From positions 1-28,147 of the IMG/VR virus record IMGVR_UViG_3300046003_002170: DNA of 28,147 nt; one strand, given 5' to 3'. This document shows positions 1-5,541 of this stretch, in pieces (the stretch's first letter is position 1; every line of letters starts with the position of its first letter). Position numbers and translations under genes: made by a program. This DNA comes from a virus. The notes under the pieces are model-generated. The model was given only the letters and a program-made list of their open reading frames with translations, did not search any database and was not told where the DNA came from.

Positions 1-1
1 T

Positions 2-511
2 ATGGCTTTAATGGCTAAGGCATTTACTGTAGTAGAAAAAATGCTTATTCCTTCTGACAGTATGGATGAAGATCATGGCACGCAAATCAACCACGATATG
101 AACGATGATATTTCTATGGATTACACAGAGCCTGAGCATATGGTTCAGAACGAAGGCATACAAGATTATAATCATACTTTTGAAGAAGACATTATGGATT
201 TATTAGATGATGGTGTAAGCAAACCTGAAATATTAACTCACTTTAAAGATATTTTAAAAAATGCTAATCCTCGTATGGAGGAATCTATAGAAAACGAAGA
301 TGTAGATCCATTCGGTTCTATAAAAACTGGTATCGATCAAATTACTCAAGGAGATGACGGCGATATGGATATGAGCGACGACGATAGATTCGATCAATTG
401 GGTGGAGATAAAATAAAAGCAGGTATCGAAGGTTTAATGGGTGATGGATTCGACTACAGAGAAATTTTGCAATTCGTTAAAGATACAATTGCTTCTAAGA
501 GAAATTACTAA
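2..511 (+). CDS. Acidic hypothetical protein with two similar helical segments
   Basis: I do not recognise this 169-residue protein. It begins with ATG at the second base of the window, so the true start may lie upstream and the gene may be partial. It is very rich in Asp, Glu and Met and has no membrane segment. Two segments resemble each other: residues about 62-84 (EDIMDLLDDGVSKPEIL then FKD) and about 142-164 (IEGLMGDGFDYREILQFVKD). Both follow a pattern of hydrophobic helix, D-G turn, then EIL-x-x-(F/V)-KD, which suggests a duplicated small helical hairpin joined by an acidic linker. It precedes a 56-residue ORF and a terminator, so it probably ends a transcript starting outside the window. 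A scaffold, DNA-mimic or regulatory role is possible, but nothing in the sequence settles it. Confidence 0.75.
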   Translation: MALMAKAFTVVEKMLIPSDSMDEDHGTQINHDMNDDISMDYTEPEHMVQNEGIQDYNHTFEEDIMDLLDDGVSKPEILTHFKDILKNANPRMEESIENEDVDPFGSIKTGIDQITQGDDGDMDMSDDDRFDQLGGDKIKAGIEGLMGDGFDYREILQFVKDTIASKRNY

Positions 512-529
512 TATCAAAAAATGTAAGTT

Positions 530-700
530 ATGCAAGTTTTGATAGTGGAAGAGGTGGACGAACAAGCAATAGAATGCGACGAAATAAAACTAGTAGCATT
601 CAGACCTAAAATGAGAGCACTCTGTTTCGAAGAGGCCGCTCAGTTCGAAGAGGCAGAACTTAAGTTAAAAGAACTCGGTGTTACATACGAATTATTATAA
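530..700 (+). CDS. Small hypothetical protein, 56 residues
   Basis: This short ORF starts at ATG 530 and stops at TAA 698-700. It lies 18 bases after the preceding gene and just before a clear terminator, which supports it being real. The product is acidic and amphipathic: a beta-like start (MQVLIVEEVDEQ), a central strand (IKLVAFRPKM), then a Glu/Ala/Lys helix (FEEAAQFEEAELKLKELG). A strand-strand-helix layout of this kind would suit a small regulatory or binding protein. I cannot name a family. The upstream sequence is A-rich with no clear Shine-Dalgarno motif, as for several other genes in this window. Confidence 0.6.
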   Translation: MQVLIVEEVDEQAIECDEIKLVAFRPKMRALCFEEAAQFEEAELKLKELGVTYELL

Positions 701-703
701 GAG

Positions 704-730
704 TAGGGGCCCCAGCCCCTATTTCTATGT
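704..730 (+). terminator. Rho-independent terminator after the first + strand genes
   Basis: A perfect 7-bp GC-rich stem (TAGGGGC at 704-710 paired with GCCCCTA at 715-721) has a 4-base loop CCCA and is followed by a T-rich tail (TTTCTATGTT). It begins three bases after the stop codon of the 56-residue ORF, so it ends the transcript of the first two genes. The tail is not a pure T-run, so termination may be partial. Confidence 0.75.
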
Positions 731-769
731 TACTAGGAACTTAAACGAATAGATTTGATAGATTTTTCG

Positions 770-777
770 TATATTTG
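770..777 (+). promoter_or_regulatory. Candidate promoter -7 element (TATATTTG)
   Basis: TATATTTG matches the TAnnTTTG -7 element known for Bacteroidota housekeeping promoters. It lies between the terminator at 704-721 and the first gene of the glycosylase/nuclease operon, where a promoter is expected. A TTTG at 754-757 is closer than the usual -33 spacing, so that half is a poor match. Transcription would start near 783, leaving a leader of about ten bases before ATG 793. An 8-mer with six fixed positions is common by chance in AT-rich DNA, so this rests mainly on its location. Confidence 0.35.
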
Positions 778-792
778 ATTACAATAAAAGTT

Positions 793-1566
793 ATGAGATT
801 ACAGACATCACCTTACCTCACTAGACAGGAAGAGTACAGAGACGACCCTTGGAAAATGCTAATGGTCTGTTTCATGCTAAATCAAACACATCACAGACAA
901 GTGGACGAAGTTAGAGAACACTTCTTTAACAAATGCAACACAGCAGAACGTTTAATCGACTGCCCTGACGCAGAGGTCATAGCGATAATCAAGCCTTTAG
1001 GTTTTTATAACAAACGAGTAAAAGCTTGGAAGGAGTTCTCCTATCAGTGGTTGGACTTAGTAAAAGAATACGGCAATCCTATTTATATTCCTGTTCATAA
1101 ATTAATTGGACTTAAAGGAGTTGGTAAGTACGCAATAGATTCATGGAGAATATTCCAATGTTTCGATTACGAAGTAGAACCAGAAGATCACGTACTAAAC
1201 TTCTACGTTGAGTGGGCAAGAGTAGAAAAAGAAAGAGTACTAAGAGAGCAAGCCACACCTAAGCCTATGACAGTTTATTACGCACACTACACTAATTCGA
1301 GAGAGGAACAACCTAATTGGAATAATTTAAAAGATTATGTTTGCTGTGTTATGGCAAGAACTCAAGGTGAAGCTATAGAGAAAACTAAACGCATTGCATT
1401 AAAACGTGAAGGCGCAGTGCATCTTAAAATTGCAGGTATCGGATTTGGTAGAGAGGAGTGGGTAGACGAAGAGCATTGGTTGGATACTGACGAATCTTAT
1501 TACAGCGTACACGTAGACGCAATGCAAAAAAGAATGGAAGCAAGAAGACAATTAGAAAACAAATAA
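793..1566 (+). CDS. MBD4-like HhH-GPD DNA glycosylase with C-terminal extension
   Basis: The first ~145 residues look like the glycosylase domain of MBD4, a mismatch thymine/uracil DNA glycosylase of the HhH-GPD superfamily. Counting from ATG 793, DPWKMLMVCFMLNQT lies at residues 18-32, KPLGFYNKR at about 67-75, and the helix-hairpin-helix IGLKGVGKYAIDSWRIF starts at about 105. PEDHVLNFY follows at 130-138, and Asp132 is at the position of the MBD4 catalytic Asp. No Cys-rich iron-sulfur cluster motif is seen. The last ~110 residues (YYAHYTNSREE through HVDAMQKRMEARRQ) have no recognised fold and may bind DNA or a partner. An in-frame TTG at 775 would add six residues, but it overlaps the candidate promoter and is a weak start, so ATG is preferred. 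Expected role: removing a specific or damaged pyrimidine base from DNA. It leads the operon that contains two further glycosylase-like proteins. Confidence 0.8.
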   Translation: MRLQTSPYLTRQEEYRDDPWKMLMVCFMLNQTHHRQVDEVREHFFNKCNTAERLIDCPDAEVIAIIKPLGFYNKRVKAWKEFSYQWLDLVKEYGNPIYIPVHKLIGLKGVGKYAIDSWRIFQCFDYEVEPEDHVLNFYVEWARVEKERVLREQATPKPMTVYYAHYTNSREEQPNWNNLKDYVCCVMARTQGEAIEKTKRIALKREGAVHLKIAGIGFGREEWVDEEHWLDTDESYYSVHVDAMQKRMEARRQLENK

Positions 1567-1577
1567 AAAATAAACAT

Positions 1578-1874
1578 ATGAAAACTTTGATCAACACAGA
1601 TTCAAATGGCGCAACTAAAAACGTAAAAGACATTATCTTTTGGGGTAATGGAGACACTTTTAAATTAATAAGCAAAGCATCTTCAATAGAAGAGGGTTGG
1701 ATGAAATCAACCAAAGCAATGGAAATTGCAGGAGTTGGTTGTGTAGTCCAAGTAACAACTCAACAAGGCGACAATATTGCAGAAGCACTAACGTTTGTTC
1801 CTAATACTGAAATAGAAGAAACAATGCACGAGGTTGATGGATTAGTTTCAAGAAGATTAGTAAAATGTCTATAA
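1578..1874 (+). CDS. Hypothetical protein, 98 residues
   Basis: This small soluble protein is not recognised. ATG 1578 lies 11 bases after the glycosylase stop in an A-rich spacer, and the next gene starts 8 bases downstream, so all three are probably cotranscribed. The sequence suggests an alpha/beta fold: a strand (DIIFWGNGDTFKLI), an amphipathic helix with a Trp (SIEEGWMKSTKAMEI), a strand (GCVVQVTTQQG), then an Ala/Glu-rich segment (NIAEALTFVPNT) and a C-terminal helix. No catalytic motif, signal peptide or membrane segment is visible. Its place in the operon hints at a role accompanying DNA processing, but that is only context. Confidence 0.65.
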   Translation: MKTLINTDSNGATKNVKDIIFWGNGDTFKLISKASSIEEGWMKSTKAMEIAGVGCVVQVTTQQGDNIAEALTFVPNTEIEETMHEVDGLVSRRLVKCL

Positions 1875-1882
1875 ATTAAAAT

Positions 1883-3055
1883 ATGATTACAGCAAACCCA
1901 AAGTGGATTACAACCACGCCGTATTACGAAGAATTTTTACGCTATTACCAAATGGCTAAAACACAACAAGAAGAGTGTAACTTAGGAATTATAAAACATG
2001 CAGATAGCTCTGTGCCCGATGACTTAATGAAACACGTTGAACTATACGACGTGGTTGAAAGAAAGTACGCAGGATTCTCACAGATAGTTAACGATGTTTT
2101 TTATGGTTTTTCCGAAGATCACCCTTACTGGAATAAAATGACTCAAGGTCATATGACAAAACAGAGAGAAACCGTTTCTAAAAATTGGACAGGCAAGCGC
2201 AGCGTGTTTGGTTTAAAGGAGTGGATCTATTTGTTCTTGTTTCACAGATTAACAGGTTCTGGTATTAACTACTCGATGAAGCCTTCAGGCTATCACAACA
2301 CGCTCTTGTTCGAGATGCATCAAGCTGACAATATACCTCAGCTGATAGACATCATAAAAGGAGCCACTAAACCATTCTACACATCGGTAGGCTATCAGTT
2401 CCCAAGTTTTCCTAAACCTCAAGGCAATTACAAACGTGGAGGAGATTATTTCCTTTGCGAATTCGTTCCTCAACTTGCAGAAGACGTAGCTAACTTCTTA
2501 GAGCAGGGCGAGAAAAAAGACTTGAGAGAAGTAGGAGACTTTATGTTTAAGTGGAACACAGACAGAGGCCTTAGAGCTTTCAGATTTCAGTACGCTGCAT
2601 TTATTGCTGACATAGCTGATTGGTTCCCTGAATTCGTTAACCGCGAAAGTCCATTTTATTACGGTACGAACGCAAAGGAATGCGTTAGCTATTTAGCAAA
2701 GAAATCTACTAAAATGCAAGAAGAAGTATTTTTGGATTCAGTAATGATGAAGATATACGACGACACTGGCAGTTATCCGTACAACGCAGAGGACGTAACG
2801 TGTGACTCAATTCGATGGATTGAGAACTACGTAAAACCCGGAGCAGACTACGATCACTTAGATTTCGATCATGTATGGAACAGCAGCAGTATTATAGACC
2901 ATCCATACGGTCGACAGAAAGCAATGTTAGATCTTGGTCTTGTCCCAAGTTTTAACGGTATTACAGAACACCCTTCCGATGACAAGGTACTTAAATCACT
3001 TCTTATAACAGAAGAGCAATACAAGGACAGGGTACAACAACATTATAACAAATAA
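1883..3055 (+). CDS. Glycosylase-like protein, alpha-glutamyl/putrescinyl-thymine pyrophosphorylase type
   Basis: This 390-residue protein looks like the helical, DNA-glycosylase-derived family proposed to build hypermodified thymine in phage DNA (alpha-glutamyl/putrescinyl-thymine pyrophosphorylases, possibly clade 3). Visible family-like blocks, in order, are WIYLFLFHRLTGSGINY (114-130), GYHNTLLFEM (136-145), PFYTSVGYQFPSF (164-176), YFLCEFVPQLAED (189-201), FRFQYAAFIADIADWFPEFV (233-252), FYYGTNAKECV (258-268) and YPYNAEDVTCDSIRWIENY (298-316). In the known pathway such enzymes displace a pyrophosphate from an activated 5-hydroxymethyl-uracil base and attach an amine. I cannot confirm that this member keeps that activity, because no hydroxymethyl-uracil kinase is present in the window. 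The gene shares one base with the next in a TAATG junction. Family assignment is from remembered sequence patterns and is moderate; a DNA-binding glycosylase homologue of other function is the alternative. Confidence 0.55.
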   Translation: MITANPKWITTTPYYEEFLRYYQMAKTQQEECNLGIIKHADSSVPDDLMKHVELYDVVERKYAGFSQIVNDVFYGFSEDHPYWNKMTQGHMTKQRETVSKNWTGKRSVFGLKEWIYLFLFHRLTGSGINYSMKPSGYHNTLLFEMHQADNIPQLIDIIKGATKPFYTSVGYQFPSFPKPQGNYKRGGDYFLCEFVPQLAEDVANFLEQGEKKDLREVGDFMFKWNTDRGLRAFRFQYAAFIADIADWFPEFVNRESPFYYGTNAKECVSYLAKKSTKMQEEVFLDSVMMKIYDDTGSYPYNAEDVTCDSIRWIENYVKPGADYDHLDFDHVWNSSSIIDHPYGRQKAMLDLGLVPSFNGITEHPSDDKVLKSLLITEEQYKDRVQQHYNK

Positions 3056-3615
3056 TGGCTTACACAACAAACAAATCTGCAAAGCAGACAAAAAACATCC
3101 ACATCCAAGGATTAACAGGAGAAAAAATATTTAACAACGTTATGCAAGATATGGGCTACAAAGTCCATATCAATCCAGATCCATACGGATACAACGATCA
3201 CTTAGTATTTTTTGATAGACAAACTCCAACCATTACTCAATTAAAAACGATTTCTCCTTATCATCAACACAATTGTTGGGCATTAGATGCCGATTCAGGT
3301 AAACAAGTAGAACACGCTTTAAAGTGCGAGAAACTTTATATCTTAAGTATTCCTATGGTATGGGAAAACGAATACGATGGTTGGTTACTAGAAGTGGATC
3401 TTAACATTCTAAAGACAGAACCAAATTCAATTAGACCTTTACCGAACAGCACTCAGAATTCTTTGATTATTCCAAGATCTGAACGCTACGTTAGAAAGAT
3501 ATACAAATTGAATAAAACAGAAGAAGACATCATTTTAAAGTATGCAGTATCAGATTATGCAAAGAAGACTTCTACTTATGTTAAGAAAAAACCTACAAAA
3601 AAAATAGCAAAATAA
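3055..3615 (+). CDS. Putative PD-(D/E)XK-type nuclease
   Basis: This 186-residue protein has the layout of a small restriction-endonuclease-like fold. There is an N-terminal helix with GEKIFNNVMQDMGY (22-35, candidate Glu23), then a strand with DPYGYNDHLVFF (42-53, candidate metal-binding Asp48). The strand TPTITQLKTIS (58-68) follows and supplies a Q-x-K in place of (D/E)-x-K, with Lys64 as candidate catalytic residue. A later strand (KLYILSIPMVW, 93-103) suits the core sheet. The tail is Lys-rich (KKTSTYVKKKPTKKIAK), as expected for DNA contact. It is coupled at both ends by TAATG junctions to the two glycosylase-like genes, which suggests a stoichiometric complex or a shared DNA substrate. 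The Gln in place of an acidic residue could mean a divergent or inactive nuclease. Confidence 0.5.
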   Translation: MAYTTNKSAKQTKNIHIQGLTGEKIFNNVMQDMGYKVHINPDPYGYNDHLVFFDRQTPTITQLKTISPYHQHNCWALDADSGKQVEHALKCEKLYILSIPMVWENEYDGWLLEVDLNILKTEPNSIRPLPNSTQNSLIIPRSERYVRKIYKLNKTEEDIILKYAVSDYAKKTSTYVKKKPTKKIAK

Positions 3616-4619
3616 TGAGTGAAATTTTATTTCCAAACACTTGCGAAGTAGAATTTAAAGGCAAAAAACCAAAGGACTCTTGGATGCGAGATTGGTCGTT
3701 AGATCAGCGTATCGAAAAGTTCTTTGAGTTCTGCCAAAAATTCGATAACAGAAAAGACTCTCTATTAAAATCAGAGTATCAAATCTTTTCTCATCGCTTG
3801 CATTGGCACGAGCATCCTTACTGTTACTACATGAGGGACAATGTTACAGACAACGAACTGCGAATGTTTTATACTTTAGTGTTTAGTTTTAGTAACGAAC
3901 ATTGGGGCACATTCATGAAATTGGCAGAAGAAGGCATTGATGCAACTAAACAACATTTCGTTAATAACCGCCACGCTAGAAACGATCTATTTCAAATCTA
4001 TTATCCAAAAGGTACAGACGTTAAGAGTTGGTTATTAAACGGACCTAGAATTGCTGGTAAAGTGTTAGCCTATCTTTTACAAGACGTTGAAGAAGGCCGA
4101 CGTGGAAAGTACACAATGATGGAGTTCGCTAAGAAGTTGGAGACTTACTTTAAAGAGTATCAAAACTTTAGAAGTCCTTTGTATCCATGTAAGAACACTG
4201 CAAGATACATCGCAATGAGTTATCCACACTTGGTAGATCCCGAGTCTATCTTATTCGGTGGTACTGGTCACTTCGATGGATTGCACCAGATATTCGGTGG
4301 TCAGAACCTAAACGGTAAAGTTAAGTACACTATTAACGAAGCCGGAGCATTCACACCTGAGAATAAACCGGCAGAGCAATGGTTGTATCAGATGGATCTG
4401 CTAGTGAATCACCCGTTAAACCCAATGACTGAACAGAAGTATCTGAACATTGAAGACAAGACCTGTTTCTTTTGGAAGCACATCGCAATCTCTCATGGTG
4501 AAAAGAAACCGACCAAAAATATTCCTTACACTTGGATATTTCCAGACACATTCAGTCTGGCTCTAACAGATCAAGAGGAGTTTATGAATGGAATTGAACA
4601 CAGAGGTTTAATGTATTAG
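3615..4619 (+). CDS. Second glycosylase-like protein, probable thymine-pyrophosphorylase family (clade 2-like)
   Basis: This 334-residue protein is probably a distant relative of the 390-residue protein two genes upstream. Residues 202-228 (SYPHLVDPESILFGGTGHF, then DGLHQIFGG) align with that protein's FPEFVNRESPFYYGTNAKE block, sharing P-x-(L/F)-V-(D/N)-x-E-S and a following G-T. Other blocks are a His/Tyr-rich segment (LHWHEHPYCYYMRDN, 62-76), a helical core (ELRMFYTLVFSFSNEHWGTF, 81-100) and GPRIAGKVLAYLL (143-155). A Trp/His-rich end (CFFWKHIAISHG) completes it. It resembles, from memory, clade 2 of the alpha-glutamyl/putrescinyl-thymine pyrophosphorylases. The expected action is on modified pyrimidines in DNA, but substrate and chemistry are not shown. 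The gene ends the + strand operon, followed by a strong terminator. Assignment is tentative. Confidence 0.5.
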   Translation: MSEILFPNTCEVEFKGKKPKDSWMRDWSLDQRIEKFFEFCQKFDNRKDSLLKSEYQIFSHRLHWHEHPYCYYMRDNVTDNELRMFYTLVFSFSNEHWGTFMKLAEEGIDATKQHFVNNRHARNDLFQIYYPKGTDVKSWLLNGPRIAGKVLAYLLQDVEEGRRGKYTMMEFAKKLETYFKEYQNFRSPLYPCKNTARYIAMSYPHLVDPESILFGGTGHFDGLHQIFGGQNLNGKVKYTINEAGAFTPENKPAEQWLYQMDLLVNHPLNPMTEQKYLNIEDKTCFFWKHIAISHGEKKPTKNIPYTWIFPDTFSLALTDQEEFMNGIEHRGLMY

Positions 4620-4641
4620 GACCATACAGTTAGTAAATAAG

Positions 4642-4676
4642 AAAGGGAGCTCATTTGGGCTCCCTTTTATTTTCGC
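4642..4676. terminator. Bidirectional terminator between convergent operons
   Basis: AAAGGGAGC (4642-4650) pairs with GCTCCCTTT (4659-4667). The stem can extend by a C-G and a T-G pair to leave loop ATTT. On the + strand it is followed by TTTTATTTT. On the - strand the exit side reads CCCTTTCTTATTT, which is also T-rich. It sits between the stop codons of two convergent genes (4619 and 4700), so it probably stops transcription from both sides. Confidence 0.9.
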
Positions 4677-4699
4677 TTAATATCTTATCGTAATTGTTA

Positions 4700-5197
4700 C
4701 TACTCTTCGGCCTCGAGCTCGGGTGTGATGGGATTGACGTCCCTGCGGTACCATTTGCCTGCTATATTCTCGTTATAGCTTTCCACCTCTAAAACTCTTA
4801 AGGTCATTTGATAATAGGTCTCCCAATAACTCATCTGTTTCTTTGTGGTGCATAGCCTTAATACTTCTCTAGTGAATATATCTTTACCAAAAAGTTTAAT
4901 ATCGTCTATGATCAACTTACTAGATCCGTAGTAGTCGGCCCAATTGCTCTCTTTGATCTCCTTTCTTTTCTTTGGGACGCGTCCTGGTTTTACCCACTCT
5001 GAAATCTCCTTCTTTGTTAGGGTCTTTGTTAAAACGTTTCTAAGGATTTTTTTACCGACGTAGAATTTGCCGGTCTTATTGTTTGTGACTTTGTAAACGA
5101 ATCCAACCACGTTCTCTGGAAAATCAGAAAGCTGAGTAAGCGGTTTTACAAAATTAATGGGATCGTGATTACCATCGTACGTAAACCAATTTGACAT
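4700..5197 (-). CDS. GIY-YIG family endonuclease
   Basis: This 165-residue protein carries the GIY-YIG nuclease pattern in diverged form. GFVYKVTNNKTGKFYVGKK (32-50) provides the first two strands, with FVYKV in the GIY position and FYVG in the YIG position (Tyr46 likely catalytic). Then come WADYYGSS (86-93), the helix with FTREVL (Arg110 candidate catalytic Arg) and SYWETYYQ (Glu126 candidate metal ligand), ending with YNENI (141-145). The spacing of the Arg and Glu helices fits the family. In T4-like phages such free-standing genes are often homing endonucleases. A DNA-repair or host-DNA degradation role is also possible. It is the last gene of the - strand block, next to a duplicated virion-module gene, and has an AATATTTAT element in front of its start. 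Confidence 0.75.
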   Translation of the reverse strand: MSNWFTYDGNHDPINFVKPLTQLSDFPENVVGFVYKVTNNKTGKFYVGKKILRNVLTKTLTKKEISEWVKPGRVPKKRKEIKESNWADYYGSSKLIIDDIKLFGKDIFTREVLRLCTTKKQMSYWETYYQMTLRVLEVESYNENIAGKWYRRDVNPITPELEAEE

Positions 5198-5210
5198 AGA
5201 CTGTTTTCTA

Positions 5211-5219
5211 ATAAATATT
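5211..5219 (-). promoter_or_regulatory. AATATTTAT element upstream of the GIY-YIG gene
   Basis: On the - strand the spacer between two genes contains AATATTTAT, ending 13 bases before the GIY-YIG start codon. It is one of four identical 9-mers placed in short spacers of the - strand block (also at 5533-5541, 17463-17471 and 20320-20328). It could be a late-promoter box or a translation or processing signal. The function is inferred only from its repeated placement. Confidence 0.4.
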
Positions 5220-5527
5220 TAACTATCCCAACGAATGACGAAGGTAATATCGGTATTAGAAGGAATCGGATACGGAGTCGATAATTTACCCACAACCAAC
5301 AATTCTTCTTTGTCGTTGTATAAACCCACAGTTGTAGCGTAAGGGTGGAATTCCGAACCTGTGACTGCATTTATATAAGATCCGGTAGTACTGCTCTTAA
5401 TTGCGCTTGGATTTAGAGTGTAATTGAAGTCGTTTTCATTTACGCGACACTTAACTTCTGTTTGGTACACTGTAGATTCCGCAGAGAATCCTAATCGAAA
5501 TGGTAGGTATGAGGTAGGGTATGCCAT
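5219..5527 (-). CDS. Stand-alone virion-module protein, 102 residues
   Basis: This protein matches the C-terminal ~80 residues of the 346-residue virion protein encoded at 18592-19632. Shared features in order are FNYTLNPS versus YNYTSNPS, YATTVGLYNDKEELLVVGKLS versus YMTTVGMYNNNNELLAVAKLS, and a terminal basic/hydrophobic strand ending RWDS or KLDW. It therefore represents a single beta-rich module expressed alone, possibly a decoration or capping subunit that occupies the same site as the larger protein's C-terminus. It has no signal peptide or catalytic motif. It lies about 13 kb from the structural genes, after the glycan island, and copies of the AATATTTAT element occur on both sides. 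A degraded gene remnant is the alternative, but the frame is intact and the start is clean. Confidence 0.7.
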   Translation of the reverse strand: MAYPTSYLPFRLGFSAESTVYQTEVKCRVNENDFNYTLNPSAIKSSTTGSYINAVTGSEFHPYATTVGLYNDKEELLVVGKLSTPYPIPSNTDITFVIRWDS

Positions 5528-5532
5528 ATAGA

Positions 5533-5541
5533 ATAAATATT
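5533..5541 (-). promoter_or_regulatory. AATATTTAT element upstream of the 102-residue module gene
   Basis: The element follows immediately after, and overlaps, the stop codon of the methyltransferase-glycosyltransferase fusion and ends 5 bases before the start of the next gene. It is identical over nine bases to three other spacer copies. Such a short distance to the start codon would leave almost no leader if it were a -10 box, so a translation-related role should also be considered. Confidence 0.35.

Noticed and set aside
775-792. TTG start for the MBD4-like gene
   Set aside because: The extra six residues add nothing to the domain, and TTG overlaps the candidate -7 promoter element, while ATG 793 follows closely.
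1424-1714. - strand ORF of 96 residues with a hydrophobic stretch
   Set aside because: It lies antisense to the glycosylase and the 98-residue gene, both of which are better supported, and crosses their boundary.
4700-5197. Group I intron or intein carrying the GIY-YIG gene
   Set aside because: The gene stands alone between two genes, and no interrupted gene or intron-like ends are visible around it.
5146-5370. - strand ORF of 74 residues in another frame across the 102-residue module gene and the GIY-YIG start
   Set aside because: The 102-residue frame is supported by homology to another protein in this window and the GIY-YIG frame by its motifs; this one is a shadow.
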